A program made the translations under genes and the position numbers. The notes under the pieces are model-generated. The model made no database searches. It was not told the DNA's origin and worked only from the letters and a program-made list of their open reading frames with translations. Shown piece after piece: positions 52,050 to 61,087 of a stretch of DNA of 64,000 nt. The stretch comes from Bradyrhizobium genosp. L. GTDB taxonomy: Bacteria > Pseudomonadota > Alphaproteobacteria > Rhizobiales > Xanthobacteraceae. Where the stretch lies: NCBI RefSeq assembly GCF_015624485.1, contig NZ_CP061378.1, positions 3,596,001 through 3,660,000 of the forward strand, written 5' to 3'. How positions within the stretch are numbered: the stretch's first letter is position 1; each line of letters starts with the position of its first letter.

Positions 52050-53804
52050 ATGATCGCCAGAGGATCGCGCCCGCTTGCGCCGCTTCCGTTGTCTCGGCCC
52101 GTTCTTGCGCTCACGCTACTCGCCTCCACTGCGCTGGCCAGCAGTGTTGCGCGCGCAGATGGCGACGACGTTCATTTCCGGCCGGCTCATCTGTTGTTAA
52201 GCCGCGCGGTGTTCGTCAACAACGCTGTCACGATCACGCCCGGCGTCACCCAGCTGCCGCCGAACTGCGTGTCACCCAATTGCGTGACCGCCATCGCGGA
52301 CGGCAGCTATCCCACGGTGTTCAACAATGACGGGGTCGACGGCTCGTTCGGCGTGACCGCGAAGATCCTGCTCGACGAACTGCGTCTTGACGGCAGGCAG
52401 GTGCAGTCGCTCGAGGTGCCGAACAGCGCCCAGCGCGGCGTGTCGCAGGGCAAGGACCAGATGGTTACGAGCTTCTCGTCAAAATCCGAGCTCGCACTCA
52501 ATCTGTCGCTCGATCACCGCACGGTGACCTTCATGGGCTACCTCGCTCCGATCGGCGCCATCGACGTCTCGAACTCCAACACGCCTGACGTTGTCGATCC
52601 GACCAATCCGGTGCCCAACACCAATTTCCGCCTGGTCGCTGAAGTCGACGAGAACGGCCACTTCCACTTCACCAAGATGAATGCGTACAGCGGCAACAAC
52701 GGCCGCGCCGCGATCTTCAACGACCGGCACGGCGCCGGCGTGTTCTACACCTCCGGCAACGCCGGCAATGGCGGCAACCCGCAGCCCGCAGGCGTTATCA
52801 CCGGCGCCGGCATGCAGATCGCGACCGAGTCCGACGCGGCGCTCAGCCGGCAGCCGGATCCGGGCGGGCCGTTCCCGCTCGGCAGCTTCAATATCACCGA
52901 GCTCGGCCAGAAGGCCGACAAGATCGGCAAGGACACCAATTTCCGCGGTCTGACCGTGTTCAACAACGTGATCTACACGACCAAGGGCAGCGGCGGTAAT
53001 GGCATCAACACGGTGTATTTCATCGACACCACCGGCAATGCCGCCAACGGCAATCCGAAGGCGTGCCCGAACGGCGTCGGCGTGCCGGCGCCATCGGCGT
53101 CGCTGCCGACGACCCAGCTCTTCTACGATGGCTCGAAGCTGGCGACGCAGGGTGTCACGCCCTACAACATGTGCGTACTGAGCGGTTTTCCCACCACGCT
53201 GAAGAGCACGACCTCGTTCCCGTTCGGCATCTGGTTCGCCGACGCGAACACGCTCTACGTCGCCGACGAGGGCAACGGCACCGCGACGTTTGATCCGAAC
53301 TCGAACACCTATTCCGCCGCCAAGGCGCAGACGTCAGCGGGACTGCAGAAGTGGGTGTTCAACAGCACGGCCGGCGTTTGGAAGCAGGTCTACACTCTGC
53401 AGGCGGGACTTGACCTGGGTGTGCCCTACACCGTGCAGGGCTATCCGACCGGCAACAATGCCGCGACCGGCCTGCCGTGGTCGCCTGCGACCGACGGCTT
53501 GCGCAACATCACGGGCCGCGTCCATCGTGACGGCACGGTATCGATCTGGGCGATCACCTCGACGGTGAGCGGCAACGGCGACCAAGGTGCCGATCCGAAT
53601 AAGCTCGTGATGATCTCCGACACACTTTCCGCCGTGACGGTGCCGGCCGGTGAGCGCTTTGTCACGCTGCGCACCGCGAGCTCCGGCGAGGCGCTGCGTG
53701 GCGTATCGTTCACGCCGGGCACTGGCGATGGCCGCGAGGAGGCCCATGACCGCGGCTCCTGCGGCCGTGATCACCGCGGCGAGGATTGCCGCGACGCCGA
53801 TTGA
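52050..53804 (+). CDS. Secreted protein with propeller-like repeats, unknown function
   Basis: 584-aa exported protein. Signal peptide ends near SVARADG; Asn/Gly/Thr-rich body with repeats such as NTNFRGLTVFNNVIYTTKGSGG, FPFGIWFADANTLYVADEGNG and RNITGRVHRDGTVSIWAITS, suggesting a six- or seven-blade propeller of NHL/BNR type. No catalytic motif seen. The last 28 residues (GDGREEAHDRGSCGRDHRGE..) are charged and unlike the rest. ATG at 52050 has GGGAG at 7 nt. The 308-bp gap to the divergent phosphodiesterase contains an 8-bp inverted repeat, CCGCCCGC/GCGGGCGG (51962-51969, 51997-52004). Confidence 0.8.
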   Translation: MIARGSRPLAPLPLSRPVLALTLLASTALASSVARADGDDVHFRPAHLLLSRAVFVNNAVTITPGVTQLPPNCVSPNCVTAIADGSYPTVFNNDGVDGSFGVTAKILLDELRLDGRQVQSLEVPNSAQRGVSQGKDQMVTSFSSKSELALNLSLDHRTVTFMGYLAPIGAIDVSNSNTPDVVDPTNPVPNTNFRLVAEVDENGHFHFTKMNAYSGNNGRAAIFNDRHGAGVFYTSGNAGNGGNPQPAGVITGAGMQIATESDAALSRQPDPGGPFPLGSFNITELGQKADKIGKDTNFRGLTVFNNVIYTTKGSGGNGINTVYFIDTTGNAANGNPKACPNGVGVPAPSASLPTTQLFYDGSKLATQGVTPYNMCVLSGFPTTLKSTTSFPFGIWFADANTLYVADEGNGTATFDPNSNTYSAAKAQTSAGLQKWVFNSTAGVWKQVYTLQAGLDLGVPYTVQGYPTGNNAATGLPWSPATDGLRNITGRVHRDGTVSIWAITSTVSGNGDQGADPNKLVMISDTLSAVTVPAGERFVTLRTASSGEALRGVSFTPGTGDGREEAHDRGSCGRDHRGEDCRDAD

Positions 53805-53818
53805 ACGACAGGCAATGC

Positions 53819-53833
53819 GGCCTTCGGCCTTTT
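53819..53833 (+). terminator. Weak Rho-independent terminator
   Basis: GGCC-TTC-GGCC followed by TTTT, 15 bp after the stop of the secreted propeller-like gene. Short stem, so low confidence. Confidence 0.4.
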
Positions 53834-53926
53834 CCCCCGGGCGTCTGTCGTCCCAGGCGCCCGGCCTGACGCGGATAATCTTCGCGTTTAATCGGCGCAA
53901 CCCGACCGATCTGCTGCCGACCAAAA

Positions 53927-55174
53927 TCACCGCCGCAGCGCGGGCACCACCAAAAACGGGATCAAGCCGAGCACGACGTTGACCAGCGCGAATGCGATCA
54001 ACGGATTGTAGCTGTGGGTCCAGTCGTGCAGCAGACCCCCGCTCCAGGAGCCGAGCGCCGAGCCGAGTCCGCTGCCGATCGAGATCGTGCCGAAGATGGT
54101 GCCGACGCGCTCGCCGCGAAAGATCTTTAGTGCGGTCGCTGATATCAGCGGGCCGCGCGAGCCGATCATGCTGCCGAAAGAGACGATGAAACCGGTGAGC
54201 AGCCAGTAGTTCGGATACCATTGCAACAGCCACAGCAGGATGATGCCGACGATCGAGATGCCGTAGCTGAACAGCACCGATGGCCGGCGTCCGATGATGC
54301 CGTCCAGCGTCGACACGCCGAGCATGCCGACGAACAGCGCGACGCCGGAAAATCCCCAGGCGGTCGCCGCCTGCAACGGCGGGAAGCCGACATCGATCAG
54401 ATAGGCGACGATCTGCGCGGTGAGCGCATACATCGCAACCGCGGTGAAGAAGAAGGTGGAGAACAGGGCCCAGAAGGCGTGGTGACGGATCGCACTGAAC
54501 AGCGTCCAGCCCTGATCGTCGACGTGGCTCCCGGCCTTCCTCACGACATGCGGCGACCCGCCCGCAAGCAGCCGCCACGGCAGGAAGAACAGCGGCAGTA
54601 CCAGGCAAAGCGCCGCGCTGCCGAACAGCTGATACGTCTCGCGCCAGCCGATCCGGTCGATCAGCACTTGCGACAGCGGCAGCAGGACGAGCACGCCGGC
54701 GCCCATCGCCGAATAGACCACCGCCATGGCGGTCGGCAGCCGCGGTCCGAACCAGCGGCCGAGCAGGATCGAGTTCGGCACGTTGCCGATCAGCGCGGTG
54801 CCGAGACCGACGCAGACGCCGACGCTGAGCTGGAATTGCCAGAGATGCTGTGCATGGGCCGCGACCAGAAACGCGCCGCCGAGCAACAATACGCCGAGCG
54901 AATAGACGATGCGCGGTCCCGAGCGGTCGAACAGGCGTCCGACCAGCGGCGCGGTCAGGCCGCCGGTGAGCCAGGCCAGCGAATAGACCGAAACCACGTC
55001 GGCGCGATCCCAGCCGAAATTTTCCGAGATCGGTTTCAGGAAAACGGTGAAACTGTCACTGAAGCCGCGGCCGAGCAGCGCCAGCACGAAGCACAGCGCC
55101 AGCACGTTCAACGCGACGCCGACCGGCTTGGTCGGCTTTGCAAGCTTCTCGTCGCGTGGCGTGTCCTGTTCCAT
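53927..55174 (-). CDS. MFS transporter, monocarboxylate/oxalate-formate antiporter type
   Basis: 415-aa transporter with about twelve hydrophobic segments. It has the RGFSDSFTVFLKPISENFGWDRADV opening seen in MCT/OxlT-like MFS, the loop 2-3 motif GRLFDRSGPRIVYSLG and DGIIGRRPSVLFSYG in the second half. ATG at 55174 (MEQDTPRDEK) used; the frame is open upstream. Substrate likely a carboxylate but not proven. A 180-bp internal piece (about 54150-54330) is duplicated at 49892-50072. Confidence 0.92.
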   Translation of the reverse strand: MEQDTPRDEKLAKPTKPVGVALNVLALCFVLALLGRGFSDSFTVFLKPISENFGWDRADVVSVYSLAWLTGGLTAPLVGRLFDRSGPRIVYSLGVLLLGGAFLVAAHAQHLWQFQLSVGVCVGLGTALIGNVPNSILLGRWFGPRLPTAMAVVYSAMGAGVLVLLPLSQVLIDRIGWRETYQLFGSAALCLVLPLFFLPWRLLAGGSPHVVRKAGSHVDDQGWTLFSAIRHHAFWALFSTFFFTAVAMYALTAQIVAYLIDVGFPPLQAATAWGFSGVALFVGMLGVSTLDGIIGRRPSVLFSYGISIVGIILLWLLQWYPNYWLLTGFIVSFGSMIGSRGPLISATALKIFRGERVGTIFGTISIGSGLGSALGSWSGGLLHDWTHSYNPLIAFALVNVVLGLIPFLVVPALRR

Positions 55175-55229
55175 CGCGGGCAGGGAGCGCGCTTTCGTGA
55201 CTCCCCACAACCGATAAATGCGAATGCGC

Positions 55230-56483
55230 CTATGCAGGCTTGAGCAAAACGTGCCGCTTCTTGCCGAGCGACAGTTTCACCACGCCTTCCGGCGTGAGGC
55301 TGGCGTTCGTCAACAACATCTTCTCGTCGGTGACGGCGGCGTCGTTGACGCGCAGGCCGCCGCCCTTGATCTGCCGGCGCGCTTCGCCGTTCGAGGCGAC
55401 GAGCTCGGCCTTGACGAAGGCAGCGAGCACGCCGAGGCCGGCGTCAAATTCGCCGCGCGGAATTTCCACTGTCGGCAAGGTCTCGGCCAGCGCGCCTTCC
55501 TCGAAAGTGCGGCGCGCGGTTTCGGCAGCCTCGTTGGCCGCGTCACGGCCGTGGAGCAGGGCGGTGGCCTCGGTCGCCAGCACCTTCTTGGCCTCGTTGA
55601 TCTCGCTGCCACCGAGCGCCGCAAGCTTGTTGATCTCGCTCGTTGGCAGGATGGTGAAGAGCTTGAGGAACTTGACGACGTCGGCGTCCTCGACATTGCG
55701 CCAGTATTGCCAGAAGTCGTACGGCGAGAACTGGTCGGCATTGAGCCACACCGCGCCCTTGGCGGTCTTGCCCATCTTGTCGCCGGAGGCGGTGGTCAGC
55801 AGCGGCGTGGTCAGCGCGAACAGTTGCGGCGTGCCCATGCGGCGGCCGAGATCGACGCCGTTGACGATGTTGCCCCATTGGTCGGATCCGCCCATCTGCA
55901 AGCGGCAGCCGGTGCGGCGCGACAGCTCGACGAAATCGTAGGCCTGGCAGACCATGTAGTTGAACTCGATGAAGCTCATCTCCTGCTCGCGCTCGAGCCG
56001 GAGCCGCACCGAATCCATCGTCAGCATGCGGTTGACCGAGAAATGCCGGCCGATGTCGCGCAGCATCTCGATCCAGTTCAGCTTCGTCAGCCACTCCGCA
56101 TTGTCGAGCATGATCGCGTCGGCATGGCCGTCGCCATAGCGCAGCACTTTCGCAAACACGCCGCGGATCGAGGCCTTGTTGGCTTCGATCTCCGCGACGG
56201 TGCGGATCGCGCGGGTCTCGTCCTTGCCGGAGGGATCGCCGACCATGGTGGTGCCACCGCCCATCAAGGTGATCGGCTTGTTGCCGCTCTGCTGCAGCCA
56301 GTACAGCATCATCATCGAGAGGAAGTTGCCGATGTGCAGCGACGGCGCGGTGCAGTCATAGCCGACATAGGCGGTCGCTTCGCCCTTCGCGGCAAGCGCG
56401 TCCAGCCCCTCGAAATCCGAGCATTGATGGATGAAGCCGCGTTCCTGTAAAGTGTTCAGGAAATCCGATTTAAATGCCGTCAT
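55230..56483 (-). CDS. tyrS: Tyrosyl-tRNA synthetase
   Basis: 417-aa class I synthetase charging tRNA-Tyr. Class I signature PSLHIGNF (HIGH motif) near residue 50, [16 protein letters not shown]-type motif [10 protein letters not shown], and a C-terminal S4 RNA-binding domain ([19 protein letters not shown]). Length standard. Divergent from anmK across 151 bp. Confidence 0.97.
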   Translation of the reverse strand: MTAFKSDFLNTLQERGFIHQCSDFEGLDALAAKGEATAYVGYDCTAPSLHIGNFLSMMMLYWLQQSGNKPITLMGGGTTMVGDPSGKDETRAIRTVAEIEANKASIRGVFAKVLRYGDGHADAIMLDNAEWLTKLNWIEMLRDIGRHFSVNRMLTMDSVRLRLEREQEMSFIEFNYMVCQAYDFVELSRRTGCRLQMGGSDQWGNIVNGVDLGRRMGTPQLFALTTPLLTTASGDKMGKTAKGAVWLNADQFSPYDFWQYWRNVEDADVVKFLKLFTILPTSEINKLAALGGSEINEAKKVLATEATALLHGRDAANEAAETARRTFEEGALAETLPTVEIPRGEFDAGLGVLAAFVKAELVASNGEARRQIKGGGLRVNDAAVTDEKMLLTNASLTPEGVVKLSLGKKRHVLLKPA

Positions 56484-56634
56484 TTGTCTGCGACCGAGAT
56501 CATTCTTGTTTTACGGTTTTTGCATCAATTTGCGGAACCTTGGCAGTGAGGCTGCCGCAGCCTGACGCGCTGTGGCATTATAGGATGTACTTGTTTGAGA
56601 CAAGCCGGCGGTTCCGGCCGGAGCGCGACCACCC

Positions 56635-57738
56635 ATGATGTTGACGGCACTTGGACTCATGAGTGGCACCTCGCTCGACGGGGTCGACGTCGCCTTGATC
56701 GAGACCGACGGCCGCCAGATCAAGTCCTTCGGGCCGCTCGGCTATCGGCGCTACAGCGACGGCGAACGCAGCCTGCTGCGGCAGGCGCTGAGCGAAGCCG
56801 TGCATCTGCCGCAGCGCGACGCCCGGCCGGGCATTTTGCGGCAGGCCGAGCAGGCCGTCACCATCGCCCATGCCGAGGCGGTCGCGGCCTTCACGGCGCA
56901 GCACCGGATCACAGCCCAGGATGTCGACATCGTCGGGTTCCACGGTCAGACCGTGCTGCACCGGCCCGAGCGCCGGCTGACCGTGCAGATCGGCGATGCC
57001 GCAGCGCTCGCCAGGGCGATCCATATCCCCGTGATGCACGACTTCCGCGCCGCCGATGTCGAAGCCGGCGGGCAAGGCGCGCCGTTCGTGCCGGTCTATC
57101 ACCGCGCGCTGGCGCAATCGCTCAACCGCGAAGGCCCGATCGTCGTGGTCAATATCGGCGGCGTCTCCAACATCACCTATATCGACGGGTTAGACACGCT
57201 GATCGCCTGCGATACCGGGCCAGGCAACGCGCTGCTCGACGACTTCATGTACCGCGAGATGCACCAGCCGTTCGACAACGCCGGCCGTTTTGCGGCGCAG
57301 GGCCGGCCGGACGAGGCCTGGATCGCGCAGGCCTTGCGGCTGCCGTTCTTCGCGCTGCCGCCGCCGAAATCGCTCGACCGCAACGATTTCGCCAGCCTCA
57401 AGCTCGGCGCCGTGCAGCCTGCCGATGGTGCTGCGACGCTGACCGCCTTCACTGCGGCGGCGATCGCCCGCGTGGTGCCGCTGCTGCCGAAGGTGCCGAA
57501 GAGCTGGATCGTCTCCGGCGGCGGCGCCTCCAACCTGACGATGCTGCGGATGCTGCGCGAGCGGCTGGCGCCGGCAAGCGTCGAGGCCGCCGAGGCGCTC
57601 GGCTGGGCCGCCGACGGGATCGAGGCGCAGGCCTTCGGCTTCCTTGCCGCGCGCGGCCTGAAAGGCTTGCCGCTGAGCTATCCCGCCACCACCGGCGTGC
57701 CGATCCCGATGACCGGGGGCATCATCGCGCGGCCGTGA
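56635..57738 (+). CDS. anmK: Anhydro-N-acetylmuramic acid kinase
   Basis: 367-aa sugar kinase of the ASKHA fold that phosphorylates and opens 1,6-anhydroMurNAc during cell-wall recycling. N-terminal ATP motif GLMSGTSLDGVDVAL, catalytic region GFHGQTVLHRPE, VVNIGGVSNITYI and DTGPGNALLDDFM, C-terminal VSGGGASNLTMLRMLRERL. The start is ATG 56635; the tyrS/anmK divergent pair is typical of Rhizobiales. Confidence 0.96.
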   Translation: MMLTALGLMSGTSLDGVDVALIETDGRQIKSFGPLGYRRYSDGERSLLRQALSEAVHLPQRDARPGILRQAEQAVTIAHAEAVAAFTAQHRITAQDVDIVGFHGQTVLHRPERRLTVQIGDAAALARAIHIPVMHDFRAADVEAGGQGAPFVPVYHRALAQSLNREGPIVVVNIGGVSNITYIDGLDTLIACDTGPGNALLDDFMYREMHQPFDNAGRFAAQGRPDEAWIAQALRLPFFALPPPKSLDRNDFASLKLGAVQPADGAATLTAFTAAAIARVVPLLPKVPKSWIVSGGGASNLTMLRMLRERLAPASVEAAEALGWAADGIEAQAFGFLAARGLKGLPLSYPATTGVPIPMTGGIIARP

Positions 57739-57740
57739 TT

Positions 57741-57806
57741 TAGATGCAAATGCATCTACCTTGACAGTTCCATGCGATTGCATTTAGTTAGATGCAGATG
57801 CATTGA
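57741..57806 (+). promoter_or_regulatory. GST promoter with MarR-like palindromic operators
   Basis: Perfect palindrome TAGATGCA-AA-TGCATCTA (57741-57758); -35 TTGACA (57761-57766); imperfect palindrome ATGCGATTGCAT (57772-57783); -10-like TTTAGT (57783-57788); third site TAGATGCA-GA-TGCATTGA (57789-57806). The TAGATGCA half-sites flank and cover the promoter, the picture expected for repression by a MarR-family protein. No regulator gene is adjacent. Confidence 0.65.
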
Positions 57807-57821
57807 ACGCGAGGGTTCGTC

Positions 57822-58499
57822 ATGGCCGGCCTAAAACTGATCAGCCACAAGCTCTGTCCCTATGTGCAGCGCGCGGTGATCGCGCTCGCCGAGAAGGGCG
57901 TTGCGTTCGAGCGGATCGACATCGATCTCGCCAACAAGCCGGACTGGTTTCTCAAACTCTCGCCGCTCGGCAAGGTGCCCGTGCTGGTCGTGACCCGTGA
58001 TGACGGACGTGAAGTCGCGCTGTTCGAGAGCAACGTGATCTGCGAGTACATCGAGGAGACGCAAGACGGCTCCAAGCTGCATCCGCAGGACGCGCTCGTC
58101 CGCGCCCAGCATCGCGGCTGGATGGAATTCGGCTCGGCGATATTAGGCGATCTGTGGGGGGTCGAGACGTCAACCGATGCCGCGACCTTCGAAAGCAAGC
58201 GGCAGGCGGTCGCCGCAAAATTCGCCCGCGTCGAGGCGGCGCTCGGGGCAGGGCCGTTCTTCGCCGGGGAGAAGTTCAGCCTGGTGGATGCGGTGTTCGC
58301 GCCGGTGTTCCGCTATTTCGACCTGTTCGACCAGCTGACCGATCTTCGCGTGTTCACCGATACGCCAAAAGTTCGCGCATGGCGCGGCGCGCTGGCGCAG
58401 CGGGAAAGCGTCCGCGGCGCGGTGTCGTCGGATTATCCGGCGTTGTTGCACGCGTTCCTGGTCAGACACCAGGCGCATATGCTGAAGCTCGCGGCGTAA
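57822..58499 (+). CDS. Glutathione S-transferase family protein
   Basis: 225-aa GST. The thioredoxin-like N-terminal domain begins KLISHKLCPYVQRAVIAL with Cys12 in the CPYVQR position typical of omega/beta-like and stringent-starvation-type GSTs; cis-Pro in GKVPVLVV; glutathione-binding LFESNVICEYIEE; helical C-terminal domain with FSLVDAVFAPVFRYF. Expected cytosolic detoxification or deglutathionylation role. Controlled by the TAGATGCA operators just upstream, pointing to inducible expression. Confidence 0.93.
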   Translation: MAGLKLISHKLCPYVQRAVIALAEKGVAFERIDIDLANKPDWFLKLSPLGKVPVLVVTRDDGREVALFESNVICEYIEETQDGSKLHPQDALVRAQHRGWMEFGSAILGDLWGVETSTDAATFESKRQAVAAKFARVEAALGAGPFFAGEKFSLVDAVFAPVFRYFDLFDQLTDLRVFTDTPKVRAWRGALAQRESVRGAVSSDYPALLHAFLVRHQAHMLKLAA

Positions 58500-58505
58500 C
58501 CGATC

Positions 58506-58835
58506 ATGTCGCATTCGCTCGCCTGGATCGCGCTCGTCGTCGCCGGCCTGCTCGATGGCGGCTGGGCTATCTCGATGAAATATGCCGAAGGCTATACGCG
58601 GTTCGGCTGGAGCCTGGTTTCGCTCGTGCTGCTCGTCGCCTTTGTCCTCCTGCTCGGACGCGCGCTGCAGGTGCTCGGCGTCGGCGTCGCCCATACGGTG
58701 TGAACCGGGATCGGCGCGGCCGGCACGCTGACCTTGGGCGTGCTGCTGTTCAACGAAGCCTTGAACTCGATGAAGGTCACGGGGATCGCGCTGGTGCTGA
58801 TCGGGATCGCCGCGCTGAAGTTCGCGCCGGAATAG
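58506..58835 (+). pseudogene. SMR family (SugE/Gdx-like) efflux protein with an in-frame nonsense codon
   Basis: The 109-codon frame codes for a complete four-helix SMR protein (start SLAWIALVVAGLLDGGWAISMKYAEG, end VTGIALVLIGIAALKFAPE), except that codon 66 is TGA (58701-58703). The flanks read AHTV-stop-TGIGAAGTLTLG; family members have Trp there (the W-x-G motif, EmrE Trp63 equivalent), so TGG to TGA is the likely change. A 65-aa truncated product would lack helix 3 and helix 4. ATG 58506 lies 6 nt after the GST stop, so it was probably co-induced with GST. Confidence 0.85.
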
Positions 58836-58848
58836 GCGGAACGCGGCG

Positions 58849-59496
58849 TCACCGCACGTTGGCAAGCCGCATGTCGAGATAGCCGGTGACCGTTTCCATC
58901 AGCGGCTCGAGCTTGCCGTCGAAGAAGTGGTTGGCTCCGGGGATGACCTGCTGGTCGATCACGATGCCCTTCTGGGTCTTCAGCTTCTCGACCAGCGTGT
59001 TGACGTCCTTGGGCGGCACCACGGCATCCTTGTCGCCATGCACGATCAGGCCCGAGGACGGGCAGGGCGCGAGGAACGAGAAGTCATAGAGATTGGCGGG
59101 CGGCGCGATCGAGATGAAGCCCTCGACCTCGGGGCGGCGCATCAGAAGCTGCATGCCGATCCAGGCGCCGAACGAGAAGCCCGCGACCCAGCACGCGCGC
59201 GCCTCCGGATTGATCGCTTGCGCCCAGTCGAGCGCGCTGGCAGCGTCCGACAACTCGCCGGTGCCGTGGTCGAACGAGCCCTGGCTGCGGCCGACGCCGC
59301 GGAAATTGAAGCGCAGCACCGAGAAGCCGCGATGCGCGAAGGCGTAGTAGCACTGGTAGACGATCTGGTGATTCATCGTGCCGTGGAACTGCGGATGCGG
59401 GTGCAGGATCATCGCGATCGGCGCGTTCTTCTGCTTGGCCGGATGGTAACGGCCCTCGAGGCGGCCAGCAGGGCCGGTGAAAATGACTTCAGGCAT
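58849..59496 (-). CDS. Alpha/beta hydrolase
   Basis: 215-aa hydrolase of the dienelactone-hydrolase-like/YqiA-like group. Oxyanion region ILHPHPQFHGTMN, RGVGRSQGSFDHG, nucleophile Ser in AGFSFGAWIG (GxSxG), acid in VHGDKDAVVPP and catalytic His in PGANHFFDG. Complete triad, no signal peptide. Substrate unknown. Convergent with the broken SMR gene across 13 bp. Confidence 0.9.
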   Translation of the reverse strand: MPEVIFTGPAGRLEGRYHPAKQKNAPIAMILHPHPQFHGTMNHQIVYQCYYAFAHRGFSVLRFNFRGVGRSQGSFDHGTGELSDAASALDWAQAINPEARACWVAGFSFGAWIGMQLLMRRPEVEGFISIAPPANLYDFSFLAPCPSSGLIVHGDKDAVVPPKDVNTLVEKLKTQKGIVIDQQVIPGANHFFDGKLEPLMETVTGYLDMRLANVR

Positions 59497-59829
59497 TGTG
59501 ATCTCTTGCTTGATCCCTCGATTGATCCGTTGGCATCAATCGATCATGGGCTGACTTCATCGCGCTCGGCAGATAAAGCGCCTCACTCGAAAGGGTGATT
59601 GGCGTCGCTGGCGCCGGCACAGACGACGCATTCGTGAACTTTTGAGGCCCGCTTCTAGCATGAGGCAAGGGGCAAAAAGCAAGCATCTTGAGCATTGGAA
59701 CGCAGCCTTCGCGCGCGAGAGGCGTGATTGCGCGGGACGTTGCGATCGCCACCTGCCATAAGGCGTGTAGGGCCGGCCCCAAACCGCAATGCGAATCACG
59801 GGTTTCGCTCAAGAGGTAATATCGTAGGC
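59497..59829. other. Divergent intergenic region before the suf operon
   Basis: 333 bp between the hydrolase and the cysteine desulfurase gene. It must hold the suf operon promoter. I see no clear Iron-responsive (Irr/RirA ICE-like) or IscR-like palindrome by eye, and no gene. A weakly hydrophilic frame on the minus strand (59489-59812) lacks support. Confidence 0.4.
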
Positions 59830-60987
59830 ATGTTCGAGCGCGTCTATCTCGACTGGAATGCCACCACGCCGCTTCGTCCCGAGGCGAAGGCGGCGATGGC
59901 TGCCGCGTGGGAGCTCAGCGGCAACCCGTCGTCGGTGCATAGAGAGGGTCGCAAGGCGCGGCGGCTGGTCGAGGACGCCCGCGCCGCCGTCGCCAAGGCG
60001 GTCGGCGGCCGGGCGCAGGACACCGTATTCGCATCCGGCGGTACCGAGGCCAATGCGCTGGCGCTGACGCCCGGCTTGCGGCGCGGCGCCGGCGCGCCGG
60101 CGATGCGGCTCCTCGTCTCGGCGATCGAGCATGCCTCCGTGCTGGCCGGCGGACGTTTTGCCGCTGATGCGACCAGGACGATCCGGGTCACACGTGGTGG
60201 GATCGTCGATCTCGATGATTTGCGCGCGCATCTCGCCGACGGCCCGCCGACGCTGGTGTCGGTGATGTTGGCCAACAACGAGACCGGGGCGATCCAGCCG
60301 GTGGCTGATGTTGCCGAGATCGTCCATGCCGCGGGCGGACTGCTGCATGTCGATGCCATCCAGGCCTTCGGCAAGATCCCGTTCGATCTGGCCTCGACGC
60401 AGGCCGATCTCGTGACGCTGTCGGCGCACAAGATCGGCGGCCCCAAGGGGGTCGGCGCGCTGGTGCTGGCCGAGGGCGTCGAGGGGCTCGAGCCATTGCT
60501 GCGCGGCGGCGGTCAGGAGCTCGGGCGGCGGGCCGGCACCGAAGACGTCGGGGGCATTGCTGGGTTCGGCGCGGCCACCAAGGCGGCGATGACCGGGTTG
60601 AAGGCCGATGCCGCGCGGGTACGGGAGCTCCGGGACCGCCTGGAGCATGGATTGCGCCAGACGCCAGAGCTTTTGGTGTTCTCCGACGAGGTCAAACGTC
60701 TGCCGAATACCGTGCTGTTCACGGCGCCCGGGATGAAGGCCGAGACCGCGGTGATCGCGTTCGATTTGGCAGGGGTGGCGGTGTCCTCGGGTTCCGCCTG
60801 CTCGTCGGGCAAGGTCCAGCCATCGCATGTTTTGGAGGCAATGGGGTACCGCTCCGAGCTGGCGCAGGGAGCGGTGCGGCTTAGTCTTGGCTGGTCTACC
60901 ACGGCAACAGACGTCGATTTGGCCCTGAAGGCTTGGCGAAAGCTCGCCGATACCCTAGTTAAAGGAGTGCGACGAAACACAGCTTGA
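59830..60987 (+). CDS. Cysteine desulfurase, NifS/IscS-like
   Basis: 385-aa PLP enzyme that removes sulfur from cysteine for Fe-S assembly. N-terminal VYLDWNATTPLRPEA, GTEANALAL, PLP Lys201 in LSAHKIGGPKGVGAL, RAGTEDVGGIAGFG and active-site Cys324 in SSGSACSSGKVQPSHVLEAMG. This is a group I (IscS/NifS) type, different from SufS, and heads the suf operon; alphaproteobacterial suf operons often carry such a gene first and SufS later. ATG at 59830 fits the family start. Confidence 0.94.
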   Translation: MFERVYLDWNATTPLRPEAKAAMAAAWELSGNPSSVHREGRKARRLVEDARAAVAKAVGGRAQDTVFASGGTEANALALTPGLRRGAGAPAMRLLVSAIEHASVLAGGRFAADATRTIRVTRGGIVDLDDLRAHLADGPPTLVSVMLANNETGAIQPVADVAEIVHAAGGLLHVDAIQAFGKIPFDLASTQADLVTLSAHKIGGPKGVGALVLAEGVEGLEPLLRGGGQELGRRAGTEDVGGIAGFGAATKAAMTGLKADAARVRELRDRLEHGLRQTPELLVFSDEVKRLPNTVLFTAPGMKAETAVIAFDLAGVAVSSGSACSSGKVQPSHVLEAMGYRSELAQGAVRLSLGWSTTATDVDLALKAWRKLADTLVKGVRRNTA

Positions 60988-61087
60988 ACAGTTCTAAGTG
61001 AGTGATTTCGTCCCCGAAGCATCGTAAAGAGACTTTCGGAACTTTGAGATCCACCGCGGTCCTTGAAACCGCGAGCGGAGGATATGG

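Noticed and set aside
57789..57806. Attachment-site-like direct repeat of TAGATGCA downstream of anmK
   Set aside because: No integrase or tRNA nearby; symmetry and position around a promoter fit operators better.
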